Shown: positions 1 to 6,801, counted from the first letter of the stretch. The stretch: DNA of 18,927 nt from Bacteroidota bacterium (GCA_026391115.1 JAPLER010000053.1:1-18927); one strand, 5' to 3'. The notes: a model not told the origin generated them from the sequence alone. Numbers and translations: made by a program.

Positions 1-5
1 GAATA

Positions 6-40
6 CAAAATAAAAAAGCCAAAAAACGCTGGTGAACAAA
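6..40 (-). promoter_or_regulatory. Weak candidate late-operon promoter (only if the molecule is circular)
   Basis: On the minus strand TTTG (40-37) is followed after 24 bases by TATTTTG (12-6). This resembles the Bacteroidota TTTG...TAnnTTTG promoter, but the -7 box is one base short and the spacing is long. If position 18927 joins position 1, it would sit just upstream of the first late gene (start at 18905) and beside the heptad array. Confidence 0.25.
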
Positions 41-44
41 ACTT

Positions 45-208
45 TGTTACAAATGTTACATTGTTACACTATTGATAATTAAATAGTTATGTGTAACAAT
101 TTGTAACAATATCTTTAATATTTGTAACAAACTGTAACAATTTAAAAAAGTATTGTTACACTTAATGTATTGATTTTCAACTTTGTAACATTTGTAACAA
201 TTGTAACA
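45..208. repeat. Array of eleven TGTWACA heptads (candidate origin, centromere or operator)
   Basis: Eleven copies of one heptad occur in 164 bp. TGTTACA is at 45, 54, 62 and 154. Its reverse complement TGTAACA is at 92, 102, 123, 133, 184, 193 and 202. Each unit is a near-palindrome (TGT-W-ACA), and most extend to TTGTAACAA. Copies within a cluster start 8-10 bp apart. Clusters are about 21 or 30-31 bp apart, so most sites fall on the same face of the helix. An A/T-only-like stretch (209-255) follows. The array has no gene and lies between the end of the early operon and the start of the late operon. Helically phased short repeats are typical of iteron origins, RHH-bound centromeres and operators; which applies here is inference. 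Confidence 0.85.
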
Positions 209-244
209 ATGTTTTTATTGATAGAAAATAATAAAAATGATTTC

Positions 245-276
245 TAATAAAAAAAGCCTCCACAATAGGAGGCTTT
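245..276 (-). terminator. Rho-independent terminator of the early operon
   Basis: A perfect 9-bp stem, AAAGCCTCC (253-261) with GGAGGCTTT (268-276), closes a 6-nt loop. On the minus strand the GC-rich stem is followed directly by a run of seven T (A run on plus, about 249-255). It lies 18 bp beyond the last gene of the minus-strand early operon and separates it from the heptad array. On the plus strand it is followed less closely by a T run at about 282-289, so it may also work that way. Confidence 0.85.
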
Positions 277-293
277 GAAAGGTTTTTTTAATG

Positions 294-599
294 CTAATTA
301 CATTTATGAATATTATTGTAATAGTCTTTTAATGTAATTTTTTTTCCTGTTACTTTTCTATAAACTGAATAACCAATTGCGGGGCAAGGGTGGGTACGAT
401 GCCAACCAAATACATAGTTTACCACCACATCATCAAAATCTTTAATTTGTACACGTTGTGGTAGTTTATTAATTCCAATTTTATTGCTACCTAAATTAAT
501 AAACCTCCACCCTTGATGCTCTTTAATAGTGTACTCTTTTCCATGTGTGTCCCACACACGTTGCCACACGTTATCGTAGTATATGATATTATTTAGCAT
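294..599 (-). CDS. Hypothetical protein, last gene of the early operon
   Basis: This encodes 101 aa; I do not recognise the family. The protein is rich in aromatic residues and Lys and has no membrane segment or signal peptide, so it is probably cytoplasmic. A patch near residues 65-76 (FGWHRTHPCPAIGY) carries two His and a Cys and reads like a conserved core, but I cannot assign a metal site. It is the most distal gene of the leftward early operon, 48 bp after the Cys-rich gene and just before the 245-276 terminator. Genes in this position in temperate phages are often accessory, so a role in host takeover or defence evasion is possible but unsupported. Confidence 0.65.
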   Translation of the reverse strand: MLNNIIYYDNVWQRVWDTHGKEYTIKEHQGWRFINLGSNKIGINKLPQRVQIKDFDDVVVNYVFGWHRTHPCPAIGYSVYRKVTGKKITLKDYYNNIHKCN

Positions 600-647
600 T
601 GATTATTAATTGATTAATATTATATGCGTATATTATAGAGTTACCTG

Positions 648-1019
648 CTATACTACCAGTTCTAATTTTGCAGGTGGTTTGACACCTATTTCATCAAATA
701 TGAATGGTAAGCATAATTGGTTCGGGTCTTCTGGTATTGGTGCTTTTGGATTATCAGGGTCATCAGGATTACCATCTTTACCCCAGTCCCATTTCTGCCA
801 ATTAGTGCAACTTGGTTGGTCGTTTTCATCATAAACCCATTCTTTCGGATAACCAGGTTCATCAACACTAAAGCACATTGAAGCACATAAAATATCACAT
901 TGCTTTTTGCCGTTTGGGTCAGGGTCGCAATGTAAACAGTTCATACAGTATTCTTCTGTAAAATACATTCCTTCTGTACCGTTTGATGGTCTGTAAGGTT
1001 TGCCAGTGTATTTGCCCAT
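648..1019 (-). CDS. Cys-rich conserved phage protein, putative metal-binding
   Basis: This encodes 123 aa. The start at 1019 gives MGKYTGKPYRPSNGTEG, followed by a Cys cluster: CMNCLHC near residues 25-31, then KQC, DILC and a further Cys by residue 49. The spacing suggests one or two structural zinc sites. The middle (EYPKEWVYDEN-like block, then CTNWQKWDWG) is of a type I associate with small uncharacterised proteins in many phages. A Pro/Asp-rich stretch (GNPDDPDNPKAPIPEDPNQ) links it to a hydrophobic C-terminus. There is no signal peptide or membrane segment. It is separated from the upstream HExxH gene by the structured 171-bp gap, so its expression could be set differently from the rest of the operon. 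Function unknown. Confidence 0.8.
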   Translation of the reverse strand: MGKYTGKPYRPSNGTEGMYFTEEYCMNCLHCDPDPNGKKQCDILCASMCFSVDEPGYPKEWVYDENDQPSCTNWQKWDWGKDGNPDDPDNPKAPIPEDPNQLCLPFIFDEIGVKPPAKLELVV

Positions 1020-1068
1020 TTTGTTTTTATTTTGACAGTTAATAATTAATCAATCGTACAGCAGGTAA

Positions 1069-1187
1069 CAAGTGGTTTTGTGCAAGTGGGGCAGAAGTGC
1101 CAAACTTGTCTTTTGTAATTCTATCAATCATCAGTTTATATTTTGAGCTTTAGTTCCTTGAACCCCCCACCTGCACAAAGCCACAAG
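1069..1187. repeat. Long inverted repeat with a competing nested hairpin (structured RNA or DNA element)
   Basis: In this gene-free gap 1072-1091 pairs with 1165-1184: 18 Watson-Crick pairs, one G-U and one mismatch, enclosing about 73 nt. The arms contain TTTGTGCA and GTGGGG, far more GC-rich than the surroundings. Inside, 1083-1108 forms its own hairpin: CAAGT with ACTTG, a 2x2 internal loop, GGCA with TGCC, and loop GAAG. Bases 1083-1091 take part in both folds, so the two are mutually exclusive. The element begins 6 bases after the stop of the HExxH gene in the direction of transcription. There is no T run, so it is not an ordinary terminator. An attenuator, an RNA-stabilising 3' structure, a small RNA or a single-strand origin are all possible. 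Confidence 0.7.
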
Positions 1188-1190
1188 CCG

Positions 1191-2087
1191 TTATAGTCGC
1201 TTAGTCATTAAGGCTATTAAGTTTCTAAATAGCGGTAAAATATTTCTCATTTCTGCATCGCTTAAATAAGCCCTGTTGTCGTATTTTGTTTCGTGCAAAA
1301 ACTTGTTGGTAATACCAATTGCGTTAAGTTCAAATTGTATGTATTTTTCAAAGGCACGTGCAAAAATTTCGTTGCGTCTAAACATATAATCTCCATCAAA
1401 ATTTTTTAACAGTCTATCGTAATAATTGGTTGTTGTTTTATATTTTTCTTTCCAAATAATACTGTCTAAAATTTCAGTCATTGCTTTTCTTAATGGTGTG
1501 GTTTCTTGTCTCCATTTTTGGCGTGTGCTACGCCCACCAGTTAAAGCTCCTACTTCTTTGTCAACTTCTTTAAATAAACCAAAATAATAATCTATAGCGT
1601 GTCCGTATTCGTGGGCAACACTACCAGCACCACCAGTATAAACAAATCGTTGTTCTTTGTCAACATCTTTATTGTCTATGTATCTAGTAACATTAATAAT
1701 AAAAGTGTGCGGCTCAAAGTGTGCTAAAGCACCACCAGCACCCCTTGCACCAAATGAAAATGAAACTAAATTGTGTAAACCTAAATTTTGTTTAAATTTT
1801 ACAACCTTATCAATGTCATACAAGGCAATTGTTAAAGCACATATATAGTTAAATCTATCTTCTTGGGTAACCCAATTGCCAAAGCCTACACTGTTTAATT
1901 TAAAAAGGCTTATTAGCTTTTCTACACTATCTACAGTTTGAAATTGTTTAGGTAGTTTTAAACCTTTACGAAATTTGATGTAAAAGTTTTCAAAGCCGTT
2001 TTTTTCCCAATATTGTTCTAAACGGCTGTTGCGTCCAATAATGGTTGATGTGTCCTGTAGTTTAATGGTTGTTGCTTTTTTTTCCAT
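1191..2087 (-). CDS. LPD1-like HExxH protein (putative zinc metallopeptidase)
   Basis: This encodes 298 aa. HEYGHAID at residues 159-166 is a gluzincin-type HExxH, preceded by the block AHFEPHTFIINVTRY (122-136) and GGAGSVAH (152-159). A second acidic block, NEIFARAFEKYI (239-250), could give the third metal ligand (E240 or E247). The order 'AH-[FY]-EP...vIN-T...GAGS-x-AHE-x-GHA-D...E-x-FARAFE' is the pattern of LPD1, the large polyvalent-protein-associated domain predicted to be a peptidase and usually buried in very long phage or plasmid proteins. Here it stands alone with an unassigned 110-residue N-terminus. No signal peptide or membrane segment is seen. It starts 2 bases after the 49-aa gene, so the two are probably co-translated. 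Cleaving host proteins during early infection is plausible; the substrate is unknown. Confidence 0.75.
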   Translation of the reverse strand: MEKKATTIKLQDTSTIIGRNSRLEQYWEKNGFENFYIKFRKGLKLPKQFQTVDSVEKLISLFKLNSVGFGNWVTQEDRFNYICALTIALYDIDKVVKFKQNLGLHNLVSFSFGARGAGGALAHFEPHTFIINVTRYIDNKDVDKEQRFVYTGGAGSVAHEYGHAIDYYFGLFKEVDKEVGALTGGRSTRQKWRQETTPLRKAMTEILDSIIWKEKYKTTTNYYDRLLKNFDGDYMFRRNEIFARAFEKYIQFELNAIGITNKFLHETKYDNRAYLSDAEMRNILPLFRNLIALMTKRL

Positions 2088-2089
2088 AA

Positions 2090-2239
2090 TTAACTAAATA
2101 GTTTTTGCCAAAAATTTTTCTTTTTGGGTTGGGGTTTACGAATAGGGTTTACATACTTGCTGCCACCGCTTAAAACGGCTTCATTTTTAATTTTACCCTT
2201 TGCAGCATCGTTAAGGGTTTTTGATTGTTCTTTTGTCAT
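2090..2239 (-). CDS. Small basic protein, 49 aa
   Basis: A 50-codon frame runs from ATG at 2239 to TAA at 2090 and reads MTKEQSKTLNDAAKGKIKN and onward. It is highly basic, with a C-terminal patch KPQPKKKNFWQKLFS that mixes Lys with aromatic residues. It fills what would otherwise be a 180-bp hole in a tightly packed operon, and its stop lies 2 bases before the next start. No family is recognised. A nucleic-acid-binding or membrane-peripheral adaptor protein would fit the charge, but that is inference. Confidence 0.6.
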   Translation of the reverse strand: MTKEQSKTLNDAAKGKIKNEAVLSGGSKYVNPIRKPQPKKKNFWQKLFS

Positions 2240-2269
2240 TGTGTGTGTTTTATATTTAAGAAAAAATAT

Positions 2270-2599
2270 TTATTGTTTCCAGTTAAGGTTTTCTAAGAAA
2301 ATAATGTGTAATTTTTGGTTGCTCCAATCTATGTTTTTTGCACTATAGATTTTTTTCATTAGTTCAACTGTAGCTTGTTTGTTGTAGCCTGTGTTTATGT
2401 AGCAAATTTCTTCGGGTAAGTCATCTATTAAGCACTCAATAACACTTACAATATTTGCATCAAACAACCTTTGCTCTTTTAAAAATATATCAACCATTTT
2501 GCCAATAAAAAAGCGTTGTGATTGTGCAAGCCGAATAGTTGTAAAAAATTTACAATGTAGTTTGCCGTTCCAGTTTTGCGAAAATTTTATGTAATCCAT
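2270..2599 (-). CDS. ASCH/PUA-like protein
   Basis: This encodes 109 aa. The pattern is 'FTTIRL...(Q)RFFIGKMVDIFLK...ANIVSVIECLIDDLPEEICYINTGYNKQATVELMKKIY'. It has the features of small ASCH-type (PUA-fold) proteins: an N-terminal TTxRL strand, a 'G-x-x-V-D-I-x-L' strand, then an acidic loop and a 'TGY...ELMKKIY' helix. ASCH domains bind RNA or modified nucleotides, and stand-alone versions occur in Bacteroidota phages. The gene lies 10 bp after the primase-helicase in the same operon. A role in RNA binding or translation control is inferred from family resemblance read by eye, and the call should be checked by profile search. Confidence 0.55.
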   Translation of the reverse strand: MDYIKFSQNWNGKLHCKFFTTIRLAQSQRFFIGKMVDIFLKEQRLFDANIVSVIECLIDDLPEEICYINTGYNKQATVELMKKIYSAKNIDWSNQKLHIIFLENLNWKQ

Positions 2600-2609
2600 A
2601 TTTTATAAA

Positions 2610-4919
2610 TTAAAAAGGTAAATTGTCTTTTAAGTTTTCAATATCTTCATTGTCATTCAAAAAATCTGTTTTAACGAATTCATAGTAACGCCCTGCAATG
2701 GGTTTGCTTATAATTTCAAAATCAATCTTACTGCCGTTTCTAAATTCATTAACAATAGGAGTGTTTATGTTGCGTTTAAATGGTTGGCTTTTGTAACCCA
2801 TATTATGCAATGTTTGTTTTACATAGTTTTTCTTATCGTCGCTTACTTTGGCTATGTATTTTACAACATCGTCTAAACTCATTGCTATAGTGTCGTTATC
2901 CATTACATCGTTGGTACGCTCAAATAAAACAGTAAGGTTGTGGCAAATGTTTTTTTCTAGTGTGGGTTTACTATTGGCAACTATTTTTTCTAGTGCTGTG
3001 GTGCGTAGTAGCTTTGTATCAAACCAATGACGCTCTTTGTTTTTAGTAATAATTTTGCGTTGCGATAGTAGGTGTAAAAACGCTGGTATTTCGTCTAATA
3101 AATCTTTTAATAAATCAACATTTCTTTTTTCAATTACTGGAACTTTAATAATCCAAAAACGAATTTCTTCTTTGTCAATACTTGCAAAATTATCTTCATT
3201 GTTACTTAGCAAAATAAACTTGCCGAAAAAGTCCATTGCTATTTGGTCAACACCTTTGCCCTCTTTCATTATGCTGCTAGCTGTTGATAGTCCTTTTATT
3301 CGCTCCATTACAACGTGCTTTTCAATCTTAGTTTCATCGCAACCAATGATTAGTTTACTTGCCCAATGGCTGTTGAAATTGTTTTCAAAATCTTGATTGC
3401 CTACAATAGCACAATTTTCTGTAAATATTTGTTTAAGCCATTTTAAGAACGTGGTTTTGCCTGTTTGTCGCTCACGACTTACAAGGCAAAGTATAGGTAA
3501 AATTTGTTGAGGGTTTTTGTACAATAGCGTTAAATAATCTAATGCTATTTCGTAACGTTTTATTGTAGTTGTGGCATCAATATTTATTTCTTCTTCTCCA
3601 AAAACGTGTTTAATAAAATCAATTGTTGCATCGCAATTGCCATTCTCAGGCTCGTGTGCAAATGGGTGATATGTGTTAAAACAATTACTAATAACACGCT
3701 GGTAGTTTATATGGTCGGGTACATTACAAAATGCTTTATATTTTGGTATGTACTTAAAAATATCTTTTATGTTATCTTCTTTTATGGTTTCTTTTCTTCG
3801 CCTGTGATAGGTGCGTGTAAGGTTGTTGTATTTGTCGGGTATTTCTATAAATTCGTGGTAATCGTCACCCACTCTAAAATAATCGGCTGCATTTTTGGGT
3901 ATTCTAATAATACACTCACATTTATCGCTATCGTATTTATATAACGTGCCATTAAATCTAAAATCTATGTCTTTTAGTTCGTTTCTTATGGCAACGTGAT
4001 AGTTGTAAAAAGCATTTACATCGTGTAAATTAAAATAAGTTCTAACGTGTGAAACGCCATAAGACACCTCCATTTTAACAAAATAGTTTCCAACATCTTT
4101 TTTCTTATTAAAGCTGGTTAATTCCTTTACAATTATTTTGCTATCATCGTTGTAATCAATTAGCAAATCGTCTAAGCCTTTGGGTTTTTTGTCTAAATTG
4201 TCGGTTTGTATGTGTGCAAAATATCGCAACACATTATCCATTTTACTGGTTAAATCGTAAAAAGAAACAACACTTTTAAAAAAGCTATTTGGTCTGTTGT
4301 ATAAATCAACACCATCTTTTAAATCTTTGGTTGTTATGTTTAAACAGTCACCATCGGTAAGCCAAATTATGCGTTGCACCTTGCACACTTCAATTAGTTT
4401 TTTTATGTCGGTGTGCAACTCTCCAGTTTCTTTGTCTTTAAGGCAAGTTATAGAGGGTAAACCTACGCAATCTATACCACATATTGCAGCCTTAAACGCT
4501 TTAAAATAACCCTCTGTTAACACAAGTGTTTCAACATCTTTTTTTGCGTCAAATTTTGCCAACAATTGAGGTGGAAAAAATGGTACAACTGGCACTCCCT
4601 TTGGCATATTATACTTCATTACACTACCATCTTTTTTTACAATGGGGTCAACAAGGCGTGTAATTTTATAATCATTTATTTTATAACGGCTACCCTCTTT
4701 GGCAAAAGTTATTTTGTTGCGATCTAGTGTGTAACATAAAATATCAATACCAGTATTACCAGCCGAAAAAATGGGGAATTTTTGCAACTCTAATTTGTGC
4801 GGTTGCACATCTAAATTATTTTGCCACAACTCAATAAAATTAATGCTTTCGTCAATACCTAACAATTGCATCCTTTCATCAAAGTATTGTTGTGGGGTTT
4901 TTATATCTTCTTTGCTCAT
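2610..4919 (-). CDS. Replicative primase-helicase: TOPRIM-like domain plus SF3 helicase
   Basis: This 769-aa protein is the only recognisable replication enzyme in the window. The N-terminal half has a TOPRIM-like (DUF3854-type) domain: TEGYFK with E136, the acidic pair in LTDGD (D189, D191), and KGLDDLL near 248-253. The C-terminal half is an SF3 AAA+ helicase of the DUF5906/D5-like group. It has Walker A RERQTGKTT (482-490, K488), Walker B LIIGCDE (523-529), sensor-1 ILLSNNED (569-576) and a likely arginine finger in EEIRFWI (R587). The domain order resembles the phage P4 alpha protein, which primes, unwinds and recognises its own origin repeats. Whether this protein binds the heptads at 45-208 is unknown. 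It is the largest gene of the early operon, 30 bp after the 80-aa gene. The initiator role is inferred; the enzymatic assignment is firm. Confidence 0.92.
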   Translation of the reverse strand: MSKEDIKTPQQYFDERMQLLGIDESINFIELWQNNLDVQPHKLELQKFPIFSAGNTGIDILCYTLDRNKITFAKEGSRYKINDYKITRLVDPIVKKDGSVMKYNMPKGVPVVPFFPPQLLAKFDAKKDVETLVLTEGYFKAFKAAICGIDCVGLPSITCLKDKETGELHTDIKKLIEVCKVQRIIWLTDGDCLNITTKDLKDGVDLYNRPNSFFKSVVSFYDLTSKMDNVLRYFAHIQTDNLDKKPKGLDDLLIDYNDDSKIIVKELTSFNKKKDVGNYFVKMEVSYGVSHVRTYFNLHDVNAFYNYHVAIRNELKDIDFRFNGTLYKYDSDKCECIIRIPKNAADYFRVGDDYHEFIEIPDKYNNLTRTYHRRRKETIKEDNIKDIFKYIPKYKAFCNVPDHINYQRVISNCFNTYHPFAHEPENGNCDATIDFIKHVFGEEEINIDATTTIKRYEIALDYLTLLYKNPQQILPILCLVSRERQTGKTTFLKWLKQIFTENCAIVGNQDFENNFNSHWASKLIIGCDETKIEKHVVMERIKGLSTASSIMKEGKGVDQIAMDFFGKFILLSNNEDNFASIDKEEIRFWIIKVPVIEKRNVDLLKDLLDEIPAFLHLLSQRKIITKNKERHWFDTKLLRTTALEKIVANSKPTLEKNICHNLTVLFERTNDVMDNDTIAMSLDDVVKYIAKVSDDKKNYVKQTLHNMGYKSQPFKRNINTPIVNEFRNGSKIDFEIISKPIAGRYYEFVKTDFLNDNEDIENLKDNLPF

Positions 4920-4949
4920 TAATAGAATTTAATAGGGTTGGGGTTGTGG

Positions 4950-5192
4950 TTATACTATTGCTTTTACATTGTCATCTGCCATTAAAACCATTTCAACGCT
5001 TTCGCAATGGTTTATTATTACGCTCCAATAGTCGGCTGTTTCTTTGGTAAGCATATTACTTGCATTACTGGTAATTATACACTGGCTTGTAAGGTTGCGT
5101 AAACTTACCAAACCTTTATACAATAAGGCTTTTGTTTGTGGGTTAAGTGCATCAATAAAGTTGATGTCTTGTTGTGTGAGTAGTGGTTGCAT
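4950..5192 (-). CDS. Hypothetical protein, 80 aa, upstream of primase-helicase
   Basis: This 80-aa protein is mostly helical in appearance (NPQTKALLYKGLVSLRNLTS, then KETADYWSVIINHCESVEMVL) and has no membrane segment. No family is recognised. It sits 30 bp upstream of the primase-helicase and 50 bp after the 50-aa gene, in the same direction, so an accessory role in replication is possible. The composition is not strongly charged, which argues against a simple nucleic-acid-binding protein. Confidence that it is a real gene comes from operon position and codon use like its neighbours. Confidence 0.6.
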   Translation of the reverse strand: MQPLLTQQDINFIDALNPQTKALLYKGLVSLRNLTSQCIITSNASNMLTKETADYWSVIINHCESVEMVLMADDNVKAIV

Positions 5193-5242
5193 AGTGTTTT
5201 TTTTTAGTTTTGTAGATTATCGTATTTGCTCCAAATGAATTG

Positions 5243-5395
5243 CTACAATGCCCAAATGCGTTTTAATTTAGCTGCTTGAATTTGCATTGTTTCCTGTACA
5301 TTATAATATTTTACAGCACAATAAAGTCGATTGGTAAAACTTTCATCTAAAGCCTTTAATCTTTGTCTTATGTTGTCAAATTGTTGCTTTGTCAT
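5243..5395 (-). CDS. Small basic helical protein, 50 aa
   Basis: A 51-codon frame runs from ATG at 5395 to TAG at 5243. It reads MTKQQFDNIRQRLKALDESF and continues to a basic end, AAKLKRIWAL. The protein appears to be entirely helical with regularly spaced Leu/Ile and basic residues. It lies 8 bp after the 74-aa gene and 50 bp before the 80-aa gene and explains most of a 210-bp hole in the operon. The family is not recognised. DNA binding or a small adaptor role would fit the charge. Confidence 0.55.
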   Translation of the reverse strand: MTKQQFDNIRQRLKALDESFTNRLYCAVKYYNVQETMQIQAAKLKRIWAL

Positions 5396-5403
5396 ATAAA
5401 ATT

Positions 5404-5628
5404 TTAATCAATTAATATTTGAGGTTCATTGTCTGTTACAACAATATTTTTGTTTATAAAATCGTCTGCTTTTTCTTGCCAATACACCATTCTGTTTTTA
5501 TTAACAACACCAAAATTTGTTTGCCATAAATTGCTGTAATGCCTAAGCCAAAACATAATGGCTGCCAACTCTAGCAATGTGTCTTTTGTGTTGGGTGGCT
5601 CTATTAATTTTACTTGTTTTTTTGACAT
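5404..5628 (-). CDS. Hypothetical protein, 74 aa
   Basis: This 74-aa protein has a central aromatic helix (LLELAAIMFWLRHYSNLW, residues 18-35) and a charged C-terminus ending DNEPQILID. The helix is too amphipathic and interrupted by Arg/His to be called a membrane span. I do not recognise the family. It lies in the run of small early genes, 70 bp downstream of the HTH gene at 5699 and 8 bp before the 50-aa gene. Small early genes in this position of temperate phages often regulate replication or inhibit host functions; nothing in the sequence decides which. Confidence 0.55.
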   Translation of the reverse strand: MSKKQVKLIEPPNTKDTLLELAAIMFWLRHYSNLWQTNFGVVNKNRMVYWQEKADDFINKNIVVTDNEPQILID

Positions 5629-5698
5629 AAAAATTGTTTTAAAAAAGGGCAGTAAGTAGAAACAAACCGCCGTTGGTTATACACCTATGATGAGAATT

Positions 5699-5908
5699 TT
5701 ACAAGTTGGCTGCAACCTGTGTTAATTCGTTAATTTTATTGTTTAAATACACTTTTAACCTTAGTGTTTCATCTACGGTTGGCGGTCTTTCTCCAGCTAG
5801 TAAACGTTGTGTAGTTCTTTCGCTTAAAAACAACGCTTGGCTTAATTCTTTTCTAACTTCGTTTCGCTTTAAAATAACTTTTTGTAGTGTGTTTTTGTAG
5901 ATACTCAT
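5699..5908 (-). CDS. Small helix-turn-helix DNA-binding protein (Cro-like)
   Basis: This encodes 69 aa. The stretch EVRKELSQALFLSERTTQRLLAG (residues 17-39) has the spacing of a helix-turn-helix: a Leu-rich first helix, the turn around FLS, then a recognition helix ERTTQRLLAG. It is followed by RPPTVDETLRLKVYL, as in XRE/Cro-type domains where a third helix follows the recognition helix. A single-domain protein of this size without a dimerisation tail is typical of Cro or small transcription regulators. It is the fourth gene of the early operon, 4 bp after its neighbour. It may switch the repressor promoter or tune early transcription. The HTH call is by eye. Confidence 0.6.
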   Translation of the reverse strand: MSIYKNTLQKVILKRNEVRKELSQALFLSERTTQRLLAGERPPTVDETLRLKVYLNNKINELTQVAANL

Positions 5909-5912
5909 AGGG

Positions 5913-6176
5913 TTAGTTGTTTAATATTTTACGCAATTGTTTTAACGTTATAGGTCTTTTAAAATGTAGGTATTGGCTACCAAAAAAATAATTATTGTGT
6001 AGTCCATAATGCCAATGTGTGCCTACAACTACATCTTTAAGTCTTGCCACTTGTTGTGTAGCTTTTATTTTAATGGCAAAAGCTGGTACGTGTTTGCGAA
6101 GTTGTTTTTGGTTGCGTTTGGTACGTTGTATAACTGCTACCAGTTGCTTGTAATCTGTTTTGGTTTGTATTGGCAT
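5913..6176 (-). CDS. Basic hypothetical protein, 87 aa
   Basis: This 87-aa protein is strongly basic, with Lys/Arg/Gln-rich segments (QRTKRNQKQLRKH near 17-29; KRPITLKQLRKILNN at the C-terminus). The middle has HWHYGLHNNYFFG (54-66) with several His and aromatic residues. There is no membrane segment. Charge and size fit a nucleic-acid-binding protein, but no fold is recognised. It overlaps neither neighbour: 6 bp follow the 67-aa gene and 4 bp precede the HTH gene, indicating tight co-transcription. Confidence 0.6.
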   Translation of the reverse strand: MPIQTKTDYKQLVAVIQRTKRNQKQLRKHVPAFAIKIKATQQVARLKDVVVGTHWHYGLHNNYFFGSQYLHFKRPITLKQLRKILNN

Positions 6177-6182
6177 AAAAAA

Positions 6183-6386
6183 TTATTGTTTGCGTGCTTT
6201 TATAATTTCACAAATAGCATTGGCAAGTTTTAAATAACTTATCTCATCCATAGCAATAGTTATATTGCCAGCATCAATGTATTTATCTATACTGTTGTCA
6301 TACTCTAAACTTGCTCTTACATTTTTTAATACTTGCTCTACTATGTAGGCTTCATCATTGGTTAGTGTTATGGTTGTTCTGTTCAT
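6183..6386 (-). CDS. Hypothetical protein, 67 aa
   Basis: This 67-aa protein begins MNRTTITLTNDEAYIVEQVL, a short strand followed by a helix. It ends in a second helix rich in Ala/Leu/Lys (LANAICEIIKARKQ). The strand-helix-helix order faintly recalls ribbon-helix-helix or small toxin-antitoxin regulators, but the signature residues are not clear, so I leave it unassigned. It follows the first early gene by 3 bp and precedes the basic 87-aa gene by 6 bp. Confidence 0.6.
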   Translation of the reverse strand: MNRTTITLTNDEAYIVEQVLKNVRASLEYDNSIDKYIDAGNITIAMDEISYLKLANAICEIIKARKQ

Positions 6387-6389
6387 AGT

Positions 6390-6683
6390 TTAGGCTTTAA
6401 CATTAATTAACGTGCTTTTGTGGGCATCTGTAAACAATTGGCTTTCTTCTTGCAATGAAAAGAAACTTAGCACCTTGTTTATTAAAAAAGGGTGTATGCT
6501 TTTATCATCTCCACTTTCTATGCTTAACCAACCATCAATAGTTCGAGTGTTGGTTATTTGGCAATAATTTAACAACTCTTGCTTGCCTTGTTTTATGTTT
6601 TTGTAACCATAAATATTTACAAGCATTTCGGCTATTTTATACTTCCTTGCTTTTAATGGTAGTGTGGGTGTTGGTGGTTGCAT
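6390..6683 (-). CDS. First early-operon gene, possible DNA-binding regulator
   Basis: This encodes 97 aa. It is the first gene transcribed leftward from the control region, the usual place for a Cro-type regulator. Residues 14-55 (KYKIAEMLVNIYGYKNIKQGKQELLNYC..TRTIDGWLSIES) could form a helical DNA-binding domain in which TNTRTIDGWLSI takes the place of a recognition helix. I see no exact family signature. The C-terminus is polar. The start at 6683 is the only Met near the gene's 5' end; the predicted transcription start (about 6746) leaves a leader of roughly 60 nt. Possible antagonist of the divergent repressor. Confidence 0.6.
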   Translation of the reverse strand: MQPPTPTLPLKARKYKIAEMLVNIYGYKNIKQGKQELLNYCQITNTRTIDGWLSIESGDDKSIHPFLINKVLSFFSLQEESQLFTDAHKSTLINVKA

Positions 6684-6714
6684 TTTGTTTTAATTTAGAA
6701 TTTTTATATAATTG
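6683..6714 (+). promoter_or_regulatory. Candidate repressor promoter, rightward
   Basis: On the plus strand TTTTG (6683-6687) is followed after 19 bases by TATAATTG (6707-6714), one mismatch from the Bacteroidota TAnnTTTG box. Transcription would start near 6721, about 80 nt before the repressor ATG at 6802. The -7 box overlaps the left arm of the 6712-6750 inverted repeat, so the repressor could control its own transcription. Confidence 0.45.
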
Positions 6715-6750
6715 CAATATTGTAATTGATTTACTTTTTTACAATCGCAA
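6712..6750. promoter_or_regulatory. Inverted-repeat operator between the divergent genes
   Basis: TTGCAATATTGTAA (6712-6725) and TTACAATCGCAA (6739-6750) are inverted copies: the second reads TTGCGATTGTAA on the other strand, sharing TTGC...ATTGTAA with the first. They lie on both sides of a T-rich centre and between the two predicted transcription starts. This is the expected place for an operator of the XRE protein encoded at 6802. Confidence 0.55.
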
Positions 6751-6752
6751 TG

Positions 6753-6786
6753 CAAATATAAAGTGGAATATTTTGACACTGCCAAA
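6753..6786 (-). promoter_or_regulatory. Candidate early promoter, leftward
   Basis: On the minus strand TTTG (6786-6783) is followed after 22 bases by TATATTTG (6760-6753), an exact match to the Bacteroidota TAnnTTTG box. Transcription would start near 6746 and read into the gene at 6683. The start overlaps the operator repeat, so bound repressor would block it. Confidence 0.5.
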
Positions 6787-6801
6787 TATTTTTTATTAAC
6801 T

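Noticed and set aside
31..38. GGTGAACA, resembling the phage P4 origin repeat
   Set aside because: It is a single copy and an 8-mer match can arise by chance; the repeated element here is TGTWACA.
6763..6801. GTG start of the repressor
   Set aside because: It overlaps the early promoter and adds 13 hydrophobic residues not part of the XRE domain; ATG at 6802 is better.
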